A stretch of 64,000 nucleotides of DNA, taken from Trichobilharzia szidati. Taxonomy: Eukaryota; Platyhelminthes; Trematoda; Strigeidida; Schistosomatidae. Position numbers and translations under genes: made by a program. Location: positions 12,658,804-12,722,803 of the forward strand of contig OX235277.1 in the NCBI GenBank assembly GCA_944472155.2. The letters are read 5' to 3'. The notes beneath the pieces are model-generated. The model saw nothing but the letters and a program-made list of their open reading frames with translations, searched no databases and was not told the DNA's origin. This document shows, in pieces, positions 36,886-49,755 of this stretch; position 1 is the first letter of the stretch; the number at the start of each line of letters is the position of its first letter.

Positions 36886-38464
36886 GAAATGATCACAGTG
36901 ACATATACACATACCCATACGCGCAAATGAAAATCGGCTTTATTTACTCTTTACATCATTTCCGTGGTAAAACTTCATTTTGACCATTAATCACAACTGT
37001 CTCACATTCCATTACTCACTGTCAGTCGTTTATTATTCATTATCTCTATGGAGAATAAAATCCTCTAAGATGTTTATCTAACATGAAGAATACCTATTGT
37101 TGTGTTTATGCATTTTACCATCAAATTTAGATATTTTCGCTCATCCGTTATTCGTTTGATAGAAAGTTATTCATCATTATTGTTATTCTTATTCCATTGT
37201 GTACCGAGTGCAGTGTAGCGCTACTGAAGCTCATTGTAATTTGACTCTGTACACTGCAGTATCTCAAACTAGTTCAGTGACTGCACAATCGGTTTTCACC
37301 TCCTCTTCACATTATCTTTCCTATTCCATCCTCTTACTGCTACTCAAGTTCAGGTCTAATGCCTGGTCAGAGATGTTACTTCATGGTCTTCTCAATGTGT
37401 GGATGATAGTTTCTTGGTTGATTCAGTGGCAGAGTTTTCTATGGCTAATCCTCACTGACCAGCCGTCTGATCTAATTTCAGCTTAATGGAGGATTGTCTT
37501 GGTTTCCTGATTCTAGCTCTGATGTGATCATCCACATCACCTGTGATTTGATAGATGCCCTTTCAGCTAAGTGAAAGTGGTAAATGTCTGTGAATGTATC
37601 TCGTCGATGAGTACTGATGATTGGTATAATGAAGTCATTCAAAGGTTTGTTAATTATAAAAGTGTAACTGTAATTTATATAGTGAGAAATGGCTTGAAAT
37701 GAAGTAAAATCTTAGTTGCAGCAGTACTCGAACTAGTGGCCTCAGAATAACTATTCCGAAGGACTACAAGCTGAGCTGTAAAATTCAGCTGCTTACCTAG
37801 GTGGTTACCAGGTCTCATTCTCAACTGCCGCGTGAAATAATGACACATTTCTGCCCATTTATTAATAGAATAGCTTACCTGTTAGATATTTTTTTGTAAG
37901 TGATATTCATTTTGAACACTAAGTTAGAGAGGTTATTAACTGCTGACGAAGTTCCTCGGATTAGCTGACAGTTATCAGTGTAATTGATGACGAAGGAAGA
38001 TGAAATGCTTATTAGAGTGGCTATATTCTAACGCAGTCTGTGCAAATCTAACTGAAGATAGTTTCTTTTGATTAAGAGGTTTCTTCTTAATTGCCTAATG
38101 AAAATCTCAAATATACATGAACATCGTAAACTGTGGACTGAAACTAATCACGGTTAAGAAGAAGAAATAGTTGTTCCTGAATTCCACAAGGACGTAGCTA
38201 GAGGAGTTCCTCACCTTAGATTACCCACAGGTATGAAACAGACTTATGCTGGCTACATCATTTGATATTAACTTCTAGCTGACCAATTATGACTGCTCAA
38301 GTGGAAGATAAGCTATATACAAGTGTTACGTCCACGTTGTCCTATGAGGAGAGTCATGTTGAGTAAGCAACTAGACAGCTTAATAACTGCATCTCCCAAA
38401 AATGGTTCGGAAAAGGCGAAATAAAATCTTTAAGCATCTCTTTATTGCCTCATTTGATCGACAG
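36886..38464. other. No gene recognised
   Basis: The 95-codon frame at 37199-37486 has no motif and no good splice context. Confidence 0.4.
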
Positions 38465-38643
38465 CGTTCACCAAGCAGGCAGAAGAAGTGCTTTCAAGTT
38501 ACTCTACCGTGTTCCATAGAAACTTTCGAACAGAATTTGGAAGTGCCTTTAACACAGATGAAGATGTGGTATTTCGAAGAGGGAAATCCTGTTCTTGGTA
38601 TACGAAAGGAGTTGATTCTTTGTTTGTCTCTCCAGTGGTCAAG
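38465..38643 (+). CDS. Candidate exon, coding-like, possibly of the same Ig gene
   Basis: Acceptor ATCGACAG|CG, open through 'NTDEDVVFRRGKSCSWYTKG' to a donor CAAG|GTAAAT. Composition looks coding. The stretch with Cys and Trp-Tyr followed by Lys-Gly resembles an Ig B-C strand region, but weakly. It lies downstream of the Ig candidate exons on the same strand. Confidence 0.35.
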
Positions 38644-39130
38644 GTAAATTCCAATTCAAAACTTCTCATCCTTATAATATTTACAGAATTGTTCACGTAC
38701 TTATATTACGCTCACTATTCTTATTGACACGCATTATTTTTCTTGTACTTTTGTTTAATTACCTGATTTTTCCTACAAAACCATGTCCTTCAGAGTAATG
38801 GCAGTATACGATGCAAATGAAAACGATCTCGTTGGCTTATTTCCAGTTGTGAATAAAGAAATGACAGTAACACTTTTTAGTTAAAACGCCTTGACAATAC
38901 AACACGATGCGGGCACATAAAACACATTTAAGTGAAATATCCAAACTTCATATGAACAGACTAATAAACCTACTTACAAACAATCAGCATATCAAAATTA
39001 ACTTTGAATTAGTGTGCAAATTTTAGTTCCAATTAAACTGGTCATATACGTTTATTTTTTTATTCCTTGCTATCTCACTGGAAAATGAGTCTTAAAGCTC
39101 AGAAGGTACAGTTACTGTGGTGTTCTATCA

Positions 39131-40044
39131 TCACGTAATCACATAAGCGAATAAAGAAATCCAGTCACCAGGGCAAGGAAAGCGTCTGATAGAGATTGCT
39201 TCCGCAAACTTCAGGAGAATGAAAATCCTTTGCGTATTGATAATTTTAAAGGATTTCTCGATTTCCACCCCATGACCCATATCAATCAAGGAGATGTGTG
39301 GTAAAGGCATTGATGTAAGTGCGTGTTCCCGTGAGAAGTTATTTTTTCGGCACATGTTCGGAAAATTGGAGGTATGCCCTTATTTCTGTTCCCCCAATGT
39401 AACTGCTCCCGCAGATACATGCGAAAATTTGTATACACAGTTGGAGTTAACATGAGAAGGGTATCCATCGACTTTAGACTGCACCAAAGAGCATGTTGTT
39501 TGATGGACGGGAACCAAATTATATGCAGGATAGGCTCTGGCTAGTGACGTTCTCACTCTACTTGAGACCACTTCTGCGATGTTTTCAATTTGAAAATCTA
39601 ATTGGATGAAGACAGGCTTTTATCCAACTGTGATTTGTTTGGTGTTTGAGCCTTCACATCTTCCAAATTTGTTAATGAGTCTTTTAGGATAACCGTAGTT
39701 CTTCAGCACCTTTTCGAGAATCGTGAATTCTTCCTCCAGTTTCTCTGTAGAGCACATTTTTCTCGCTCTATAGTACAGAGTCTTTACTAAAGCTCGTTTG
39801 CAGCTATTTGGACAAAACTATTAAGATGTACGTATTGTCCATTCCATGTCAACTTTCGGTAAATCAACCTAAAGAGGGTACTATCTTCAAGGCGTTGCAT
39901 GGCAATGTCAAGGAAATAGAACTTTCCATCATTTTCATTTTTCATAGTATATACAACATTTGTATGTGCGTTGTTGAATAGTCTGAGTAGGTAGGAGGCA
40001 GGACTTCCGTTGTTGCATACTACAAATGTGTCATTGAATGTTTT
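39131..40044 (-). pseudogene. Penelope-like element, decayed, reverse orientation
   Basis: On the minus strand the pieces run in PLE order: 'TFNDTFVVCNN' (remains of the catalytic Y-x-D-D region), 'NENDGKFYFLDIAMQ', 'LIYRKLTWNGQYVHL' (40104-39787), then 'YPAYNLVPVHQTT' and 'NSNCVYKF' (39571-39380), then 'KSFKIIN' and 'LLKFAEAISIRR' (39355-39131). Frameshifts separate the three pieces. It is truncated at the RT catalytic motif, precisely where tandem unit 3 begins (40045), so it marks the broken left edge of that unit. Confidence 0.75.
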
Positions 40045-41221
40045 CGTAGACTTCAAATTCTTTAGAATGCTATCTAATAGAAACGTCAGCATTTCTGCAA
40101 TCATCTGAAGTGTGATTCAAGATTAATATTTCGGGCTCGAATACGTTTAAATAGAAACTTCACTTACATATGAGACAGGAATCAACCTCATCCATCCGAG
40201 AAACGCTTCTACGGTCAAATTGTGTGATTGTGCCTCGAATCGATTCTCAACTAAGAGACCTGCATGGATGTGACAGTGACAATTTAACTGTATTCAACCA
40301 TAAATGCCAGCAACAGGATAGATGCATTCTGTGGATACCAGTCACTTCACAGATGGGGTTCATTGAATCTGTTTCCAACGTGGCACATGACTGTTCTATT
40401 GCGAAGGACGTCACTACTTGGGAATCACTATCACACGCGAAATAGTATTAGAGACTGTCAACCAGTCTGTCGATATTATTATTTTGCTGCCTAATATCTT
40501 GTTGAAACGTATCCCTCGACTACGCTGATGATGTATTTCAATCAGGCGTTTACAGTACGCTGTGCGTGGTAATCTGAAACTCGACCACATGTGTGAATTC
40601 TAAATAAGGAAAGTTTGTTTTTAATTTGACGTGTTACATACAGCAAGTTATGTCGATCTCACTTCGTCAAATCCCAGCTGGTTCCCCTCTCCTCTTCATT
40701 TTCGATCGATGTTCCACATGTAACATGGAAATCAAATTATTCATAATTCTGCTACATTATTCGTTTACGTGTAACATGAGTTCTATATGTTTTTGTTAGT
40801 ATTTTCGGCGAGATTATGCAGAGAGCGTCCACTTAATGTTAGTCACTTTTATTCGAATACAAAATGAGAATGAAAATAACAATTCGAACAGTCAGTATGA
40901 TCATGTGCAGTGAAGAAGTAGAACTTATGTGTGTGTGCAAACAACTATTGGAATAGAATTATAATAAATGACTTGGTCTATTCCAAAATGCACACAATAC
41001 AACTACTCACGGACACTGTGTATATCCTCAATATTATATTGAATTACAAAGAATTACGTGACAAATACTCATGTTCTTCTCATTGATCTCACTACAATGA
41101 CTACGTCTCCACTAATCCCTGTGCACAACGAAATGCCCACTTATGTTGCAGTGTGAACAATCTTCATACGTGTGTGATCAAAATGGCATAGATATGTCCA
41201 CCATTTGGATACAGTGGGAAA

Positions 41222-41228
41222 TATATAA
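41222..41228 (+). promoter_or_regulatory. TATA box of cysteine-rich gene 3
   Basis: TATATAA, 46 bp upstream of the ATG. Confidence 0.6.
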
Positions 41229-41267
41229 TCGCTTTCCACTTAAAACTGTGGCAATAAGAATCCGACT

Positions 41268-41343
41268 ATGCACACTTCTACGTTGCTCACGATATTGGTA
41301 TTGTCAGTTGTGATGATGGGTGACCAGGTTGTATTGGCTTCAG
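41268..41343 (+). CDS. Cysteine-rich secreted protein 3, exon 1 (signal peptide)
   Basis: 76 nt, donor CAG|GTAAGC, phase 1. The signal peptide differs from gene 1 by Leu-to-Val in the core and Gln-to-Leu near the cleavage site. The intron to the next exon is the shortest of the three complete copies (2601 bp) because of an internal deletion. Exon 2 is at 43945. Confidence 0.7.
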
Positions 41344-43944
41344 GTAAGCGTTTTTGTGATGTGCATTATTTTGTGATTATAGTAGACTTGTATTCATTAG
41401 GCTGGCTGAGTATTACTTGAAATTTGGTTGATGCCTAATTCACTGTTCAACTATTCTGAATGTCGGATGGTCCACTTTGTGTAGTAATGTCGTTCATGTA
41501 CAGGAGTTCACGAAGGTAGACTTCAACTTCACTCTGTTGATAACTTGCATGATAATTGTGTTTGTGAGCATGAGATGCTTCGTCAATTTCGGAGTGTCAT
41601 GTCTACATTAGATGAATTCGATAGCAAGGATAGGTGTGAAATACTGATATTCTTAAGAATGGGAAAGCATGGTGATAGTTTTCCTTAGATCCGTGTCTCC
41701 AATCTGTATCGAAGCTGTGTCTCAGATGTTGTTTCTGCATCAGTTATTATCTACACTATTTGGTTACTGGTCTGTTGCTCATGTGTAACTGTACACACAA
41801 TGAACCGTGTTAATTGCATGATGTACATCGTCGTGCTCTGTATCTTTTCTGGCATTTAGCCTAGTTGATAACTGAACAGCTTCTCAATTGATGACAATGT
41901 CAGCGAAGTTAGGTTTAGAATATTATGGCTCATTATTATTCATTTGTGTTCACTAGATTAGTTCTCATTTGAATGGAATGCACAGTATAGATCAATTGTC
42001 AAGACACGAACAAGTCAAATATTCTCGTAAAATTATATGTCATAGATCTTAGCGAAATTGAAATGACCGACTGCAAAGTTTCGTTGAGGAAACAGGTCCG
42101 AACTTCTTCAGGGAAATCAATTGAAATTAACACAAGAGAGGTTCATGTATTAAAGGATATCTCATGTCTTTGAAAACTTTGTCTTTCCGTTCGAGTCATG
42201 AAACAGGCATCAACATGTATAATAAACAAAATTGTATGAGGTGTGATCGAAATTTGACTTCAGACTTTCAAATGTTGGTCAACTTCAGTTATACACTTTG
42301 AACAGTCTGTACTTTTCATCAGATTACGTTCGACTGAATGTCGATGGTCGTAGATACCTGAATGTGAAAATATATGTGCATATGCAGATTACAGTAGTGC
42401 GGTTATGATTGGTTTTGTTTAACAGTTTTAAAACATTTGTGAGCCTCTCCATCAGAAGATGTAGACAATCCGTAATGTATACCAAGTATGAATTATTAGT
42501 GACAGATATCCATTTTAATTTTATTAATCAGTATTTACCATGCATCAGCTAACATGACATCTTCACGCCAGTTCAAACTGTTGAGATTCACTCATGTATG
42601 TAGGACTTCTGCTGTCAGCCTTTCTTTATACGACCCTAAACATTTTCGCGGAACCTTAGTCTTATCAAAGCCGATTTTGTGTCTCGTTTATATGGAATGC
42701 AGTGTGACTGTTTACTAGTTTCTTTAGGTCTGCAGATATTTTTGAACCACTTTTAGACGTCATTTATGCTCTTTCACTATTATATTTTGCTGGCTGGGTG
42801 TTTCTCCTACATATACGGCGACGCTGTCAAGGTCTCACCACTGCGAATAACCCCATTCTCACCAACAGATTTCTATCCATCCTTTACTTCACGTTTTGAA
42901 TATCTCTCAATGAAAGACTAAGGAAAATTACTTGATTCCATCAGAAGTTCCAAGTTTATCTCTTTAGGTGTAATGGAAGAAAAAGAAGTCGACTAAAAAA
43001 ACAAAAGCGCCTCTAAGATATCTTGCATAGTGTCTCAGATTTTCATAAGAATTTGTTTTCCTTCAAATATTCCGACTTCGCATCTTTTGGTCGAATTTGT
43101 AAGAACTCAGTATCAAAGCCATGTTGTGGTTTTTTTTGTTTGAACAGTTTGCGCAACGGAATGGAAGATGTCTTACATCTTGATAATTGCGATCATGACT
43201 GTAGACTGCGTCTTCTCATAATCAACTAATCACAAATCAGTGGAGCTCGTCGACTTCTCCCCAACCTTTGTGGTACATCCGTGTCATTTTGTAATTTCCA
43301 CGCTTACGCCATCTGAGTGAACACTCTTCGTGTGTCAATCACACTGTTTCATCGTTGTACACATGATGGATAGTCAATTCAGAAGGATAGATCTGTTGAA
43401 ATGTATGCTCACTGATGTGCACATGTCTGCATTATTCCAAAGCATGATATGAAACAGTGAACGAAATTTGAAAAATTTGTGTACTAATAAATTAAATTCA
43501 GTTTCAATGCACGACACACTAGTCATTGAACAAAATGGAGATAATTGTTGGCATTCCGATGAATAACAGTGATCAGTAGATATTCAGATGTTTATAGGAA
43601 GTTTGACAAGGTTTGCGGGATATGCCTCGGTTGCCTTGAATAAACTCTCTGCATCTCTGTCATTTCAATGTTTGCTAGTTGATAACATCATTGTGCGAGA
43701 ATGGATGGCGGATTTCTGCCAACTATGAAGTGAACCTGATCTCTGACTACAACTTACTAGAGTCAAACTGACGTCGCTTACAAATTGGGACGAAAAGTGG
43801 CGTTAAGGTAGTAATGTGAATGTTTTATCTCGCAATAATTTATCGATTAATTCATTCTTGACAATTTCATGTTAAATTTCGAAGCTTACTCTGTCATTCT
43901 TTTACATGAAATACCAATATCTTTGTATTTGTTTTCTTTCAAAG

Positions 43945-44132
43945 GTAATTCTTGTGAGTGTTGGAATGACGATTTGGCTAGTTCCAAGATTGAAAAGTGT
44001 TGCAACCCTTCGCGATGTCGACGTCGCAAATCAACAGGTATTCAATTCTGTTGTCAACGAAGGCATGGACTTTGTGAGGTGAATGAAGACTGCTGTGAAA
44101 ATAATTGTCGAAATTCTCATTGTGGTAACTAA
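43945..44132 (+). CDS. Cysteine-rich secreted protein 3, exon 2 (12-Cys domain)
   Basis: 188 nt, acceptor TTCAAAG|GT, phase 1, stop TAA. All 12 cysteines sit at exactly the spacing of gene 1 (C-x-C-x12-CC-x4-C-x10-CC-x6-C-x5-CC-x3-C-x4-C), but by my count only about 13 of the 48 other aligned residues agree. Shared non-Cys positions cluster in 'QFCC' and 'NEDCC'. The domain is more basic in its middle (a run of Arg and Lys around residues 23-26). Predicted secreted; function unknown. AATAAA at 44183-44188. This and gene 1 are the two intact complete copies in the window. Confidence 0.75.
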
Positions 44133-44758
44133 AAATGAAAACTGAAATGAGAAATTCGTTTGTGGGTGTCGAAATAATGGGAAATAAATCACTTTTGACA
44201 AATTCCTTGTTTTCTATTATCATATTCACAGCTTCATTCGACATTTCACGAATTCAGGGTAATTGACAATCTCACGTGACCTCTAAAATCAGCAAGCCAG
44301 TTGTAAATGTGTTAACAGAAATTTGCTGATCAAGTGGCCTCAGTGAATACTGACTTGATGTAGTTAATTTCACTGGAAGTTACACTGTCAATCTACACAG
44401 CGTATGATTAACATGTTCGCGGTTGAATACATTCCTTCACTGGCTTAAAATAGGTGGCATCGAGTATTTCCTGTGGTATGCATACAAAGCCGTATTCAGC
44501 GACCAGTAGTCGATGCTTGTGTTGATAAATGCGATCGAAGATAAACGAAGGCAATTCTAATATTATTAAATATAGTGAGTGGTCAGTAAAGCGTATTCCT
44601 GCCTACACTCCGTCTATCGAAATGATTGCGTAACGTAGGAAGGATATGTCCGATATTACAGATGGATGTTTGATGCATGAAACAACCACATTCAGCCTAG
44701 ATGCATCACGCATTGGAGCATTCAGAGTGTGAGGTTCTCTGTGTGCCAAGATAGATGT

Positions 44759-44955
44759 TTTATTTATTTTATTTTTTTGATTTTAGCTTGATACCACACC
44801 GCATTTGCCGAACAATTATGGAATTTATAACATGGATATCAGTAGCCCAAATTTTGCAGGCTGACCATAGATATCGGGTGAGTATCGGCATGGAATCGAA
44901 CCTCGTACCATGTACATGGTCGAAGACAGTCCTAAGCACTATGTCACCGACGAAC
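44759..44955 (-). repeat. tRNA-derived SINE 3' of gene 3
   Basis: Same family as 8556-8752, reversed and more diverged: the B-box remnant 'GGAATCGAACC' is near 44890. Unit 1 is uninterrupted here ('GAGATGTACATTGTAATTTG'). Confidence 0.75.
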
Positions 44956-45572
44956 TGTAATTTGTGGACTACAACATTAAAGTTAATTTCACTTTTGTGA
45001 AATACAGGAATATGCACGCATGAATTTCTGTACCTGGAAATTAGGACAATATATGTAGACGTCGACGAGACATGTATTCGAGTAATTAAACGCGCCTACC
45101 GGTAGATGAAAATATAGTGGTTTCTAACTGCATCCATCAGGTTGAATGTGTATTCTGCTGATTCACCACTGGTTCACTGTACCATTCAAATTGTATCTGT
45201 AGACTGTTACTTCAGAATCCAGTATTCACTGTGTATGTTAATTAGGGAAAATTGTTCTGAAGAGACGGTTGCATTGACACTGCCATTCAGGGTTACGAAA
45301 TGAGAAGAGCATGAGTAGGAAGCAAGGCCATTAAACATTTCATAGACTCTGATTGCAACGACCATGTTCGTACACAGTAGATGACTATTCACTTTTGACA
45401 AATGATTTCTCATTCTCGAGTGTTCAGTCATCAGTTATTGAAATCAGGAAAGAATTCATTCTCACTTGACAATGTTTCCTTTGCTATTGAAAAATTACGA
45501 ATACACTGAGGATATATTTCTTCATGAAATGTATTTTCATGGTCACTGAGAGTGAAAACGACGACAAAATCA

Positions 45573-46556
45573 ACTTCAAATTTGGGAGAGAGGCAGATAG
45601 GTGAATGAACTGACGTCTTTTGAATCCATCCTGCTGAGCGTGACTTTGGAATTTTGTTGTTGATTAAGCAACTTCAAACCCTTTTTGTGTTTTTTGTGTG
45701 TTTTTTAGAAGTTTTGTGTTGACCAAACCGTCCTCTGACTTGTAGATTTTCTCTTGTATGATATTTGGCATAAATCAACCGTCATGTACGTCCGAACCAC
45801 GGCTAGTATATATAAAGCATAGCAGAATGAATCAAATTAGTTTTCGTTGCCAATATGCCAAATATTTACACTGAACTCCATTTTATTTATTGAAGTAGAT
45901 GTGGATTTTTCCCTACTTCTGTTTAATTGTTGTCGTTAATTTTCTGTTTTTTTCACATCCAGGCGAAATGAAATGATACTTGTAGTCACCATGTGATGTT
46001 GTGATTTCGTAAACACAGCAAAATACCAAATATTCTTCCCTTGACATAAACGTTGTGTAAACATTCTCATTGGACAGTGAATACATATCGTTGAAGTAAC
46101 AAGTATTTCAGCAAAGATTCTCTTCTGGACCAATAACAGGTGAACATATTGATACACTTGGAGTTTGACAACATTTCCTTAATAGTATTGATGCACCAGT
46201 GGACATCTAGGGTAAGTTATTGATGTAGTGGCAGTGAAAAGTGTTCAATCTGATGACCTCATCAAAGCGTTTGTAGAAACATCTTACTCGCAATGTGACT
46301 CATTCACCCACGTGCTTCTTTAATAGAATTTACTAACAGCTTCAACAGAGTGTAACGGATATTCATTTTTTGACAGTTTCACTGATATTCTATATAGAAC
46401 TTTGTATAGAAGTTATACATTTCATGTGTCAAACAAATCAGAGGAAGTTAAAGAAGGAAGATATTCAGAAGATATCCATCCAGTGAGCAGAAATGTGCCA
46501 GAGAGGGAGAAGGACTAGTAACATGTTAAATCAGGAGGTTATAATGGATACTGAAG
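45573..46556. other. No gene recognised
   Basis: Only short frames without motifs. A T/G-rich run lies near 45670-45720. Confidence 0.4.
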
Positions 46557-47435
46557 ATTAATAATAATAATAATAATCACTTTATTCCACAACAATAACA
46601 ATTTACAGCATGGAATTTTCAGCGTTTCTTTTACATATTGCAATGGTTTAGCTCTGTTTATAATTATATAAATGTATGAAATGTTAAAAATATTGATAGT
46701 TAATAGGAAAAGTAAAAAAACCCCAATAAAATACACCATTTCTAGGTCATAGTGAATAATAAATAAATAATATAACAAATCACACATGCAATAATATGCA
46801 TCATTACATTTTATAGTTTAGTTAATGATTTAAAAGTTGTAAAAGTTCTTTTCTGATATTCGTCTCTTCACACAATACTCGTGCCAAATATGGTACGGTC
46901 GAATTTTTATATTTTGTAGTACGAGCATAAATGTTTATGAAATTTCTTCTGGTCTTACCCGAAGAGATACAAGGAAACAAATGTGAATAAAGAGGATGTT
47001 CACTATCAGACAAGATAACTTTAGCTAACTGTTTACAAGAATTCATATGCCTATTGACAACAGTGTCGGTTAGTTGAGTCAAAGGGATAGCACTGACCCT
47101 ACTTACAGCCCTCAATGTTCTTCGTAGTATTATATGGTCTTTTTTGAGTAGCCCAGGGAAGAATAATGGAGAACAATAAAGAATGATGGGCAAAACACAT
47201 GATTTAATAAATTGTATGAGAAGAGATTGGGTTATACCTGAGTGCCTCAACTTCTTTATGTAATAAGTCAGACGGAAAACTTTCGTAGAAACTATAAGAA
47301 TGTGAGACGACCAGCAAAGGTTTGAAGAGAAACTGATGCCAAGATAAGAAACACTTGACTTACTCTCTATCATGGTACCGTCAATATTACAACAATCATG
47401 AGATTGGATCAATTACAAGATGACTATGAGCCTAC
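46557..47435 (-). mobile_element. CR1-like retrotransposon, 3' fragment with ATT tail
   Basis: The minus-strand frame 47412-46822 (196 codons) matches the C-terminal third of the RT at 50367-51959: 'VSYLGISFSSNLCWSSH', 'IKKLRHSGITQ', 'CSPLFFPGLLKKD' and 'SDSEHPLYS'. It is open to a natural-looking stop. The 3' end carries a short ATT microsatellite (46557-46578), as CR1-clade elements often do instead of poly(A). The catalytic domain is missing, so it is a 5'-truncated insertion. Confidence 0.8.
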
Positions 47436-49184
47436 GCCATTAACAACAGTTTCGATTCATATCAATAAAAAGCCTCAGCAAATGATCCTTCTCATGCAAA
47501 AGATCTCAGCGAGATAGTCTACACTTGGCTACCTGATTGGCTTAAAAAGATTATTAGAAACGTCTCTAACATTTGTGAAAATGCAATTTTGAACATAAGA
47601 GAATTTTCTCCTATGAAATCTTTGTAATATGCGCGAATGGAATTTATTGATTCAACATAATATTCAAAGTTCAGTAGTGAGGAACAGTCCACTGCCCTTT
47701 CGAACACTCCACAACAGAGTCTATTCAATCCCGTCAGCCTTTAACCTATATCTCTCATTAAACTACTAAGATTTCTGCTGGCTTCTGTATTAACATATTG
47801 GCAGTCAGACAGGTAGCCACTTGGATATCATGAGTTTTACACATTCACATGCCATAGTATGACATAAATCCAATCTATCCAGCTCGAAACTCCTATTACA
47901 CGAGACACCATCAGTTATTCTTCTTAAATACCAAAATTTTATTTGCAGCTTTAATCATTCTTCGTTTTGTTAAGTCATCCTTTCTAAATGCCTCCCTCCA
48001 TTTTCTTTTCTTATGAGGTTTATTCAAACGGGTGAATTTCCTTCTCGTCAGTGAGCTGCTAATAATGATAATGAGACTTTTCTTTATCTATAGTCACTGT
48101 TCAGTATTCAGTAGTTCTGGTGACATTTGTTTCAAACAAACGAATGTATTTCATTGAAGCATTTCCATTCATTTTACTTTTAGATAATTTCTGTTCACGT
48201 CAAGTACGTTTAAGTCTGTCTGATTCAGTGATTCATGTACAGAATTCACGACTGTATCTATGTCTGATCCAGTTAGTATTTTGTTGCCTTTATAACTGTC
48301 TATCGACTTTTCTCATTATTAAGCAAGTAATTATTGTTTGTGAATAAACACTTGTCGATCACTCACTCCACGCTATTATATTTTGATTGATGGCCTTACG
48401 GAGAGAACATTGGGTTTCCCTTATTGCCAGCCTTGCTACTGGCTAAGAGACGTTTATAAGGATGACTTCATCCACGTTTTCTAAATTTTTACATTAAGGA
48501 GCACAAGGCGTCTTCGGTAGGATGTATCAACAGCTCCATCGGAAAAAAGAAGCAGGATCCTCACGGCCAGTCTGTTGACAACTTCACCATTGGAATGGCT
48601 AATCGACTATAACTGCCACCAACAAGTGGTGTATTTTCATAAACATGAACTGTTGATGTATTCTCCAAACAGTTAGCCTCTTTGATAAGCCTAAACAAGC
48701 TATTCAAAATGCAGATGATACAATGTGGTATTATTTTTCTCCTCTGTACGATGTGTTGAGAAGGCTTCAGCGGCCAGCTTCCTACATTCCTTCAAGTCAC
48801 ACAAGTAATAACCCAGATATGGACAATAACTATGGATAATCAAAGATTATTTATTATGAATCTATCCGTAAACCAGGTGATTAAAACAAACATACCAAGC
48901 ATGAATCACCATCGAAATGGATTTAACATAATTGGCTTGTGTATATGATGACACATTCCTACCAAAACTAAGCCTATTTACATAATTAGTTGAAATGTAA
49001 GCACACATGAGTGAATATAATCAAAGTAGATTAGTTTCTGTTGTAAGCATGTAGGCAACTAAATCTGATTGATGCATGCGTAGAATGTTTGTGACAATAT
49101 AATTCCAAATTACTTAGAATTATTCAAACAATAATATATCGAGTGATAAATTCTGTAATTGGTTTGTAATATTTAGTTTTGCTT
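47436..49184. other. No gene recognised
   Basis: Open frames at 47519-47728 and 48120-48347 have no motif or repeat match in the window. Confidence 0.4.
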
Positions 49185-49470
49185 TTACGAGTTGACCATG
49201 GATTGACATCAGTAAACGAACCACTAAAAACAAGCAGGGCGTAGTGGACAGCTGTTTCATCGTCGTCTTTTGGGAATCATCGGCAGTACTCACCTGCCTG
49301 GTATGAACAAAGGACCTTCCGGTTAAAAGGCCAGCTTGCACACCATTCATCCACTGGGTCTCGATTCAATGGCTCATGAATTCTAACTTCTACCAATTCG
49401 TGATTTAGCGCAACCGCCAAACCTATCCTCACACCTGACCTGATGGACCTCAGTGATCACTTCTTCTCAC
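49185..49470 (-). repeat. Smα-type hammerhead SINE, single unit
   Basis: Same body, tRNA-like head and upstream part as the 21461-21945 element ('TTTTACGAGTTGA', 'GGACCTTCCGGTT', 'AACTTCTACCAATTCGTGATTTAGCGC'), but without the second terminal repeat. The hammerhead lies at 49241-49289 on the minus strand: core CCGATGA, GAAA, CAGCTG stem III and GTC. The A and B boxes are mutated. Confidence 0.75.
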
Positions 49471-49755
49471 TAGAACTTCAGTGATAGAGAATTGCTGAGT
49501 TTCAATATACGTTGCAGTCACAATGCACTGCTCATAATCATATCGATGCATCTACGACGTCATAACCTCTTGTACATACCTTCGAAAATTCAAATTTACA
49601 CATTCATAGAATGAGGCTGAATTGAGCAAGGATATATATGTATGAATTTTCAGTTAATTCCACATAGAGTGCTTAATACTAATACGTGTAGTTATACCTC
49701 GAAATTATACCAATCATGCTGAAATGTTCAATAATAAGAATTATAATTTCAGAGG

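Larger units (their letters stand above)
40045..45572 (+). repeat. Tandem gene unit 3, left-truncated
   Basis: Begins at the position equivalent to 11193 of unit 1, so the first ~1.7 kb are missing. It also lacks an internal intron block: 43196 joins sequence equivalent to 14316 and 16471 of unit 1. The right edge coincides with that of unit 1. Carries an apparently intact copy of the cysteine-rich gene and one private SINE. Confidence 0.85.
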
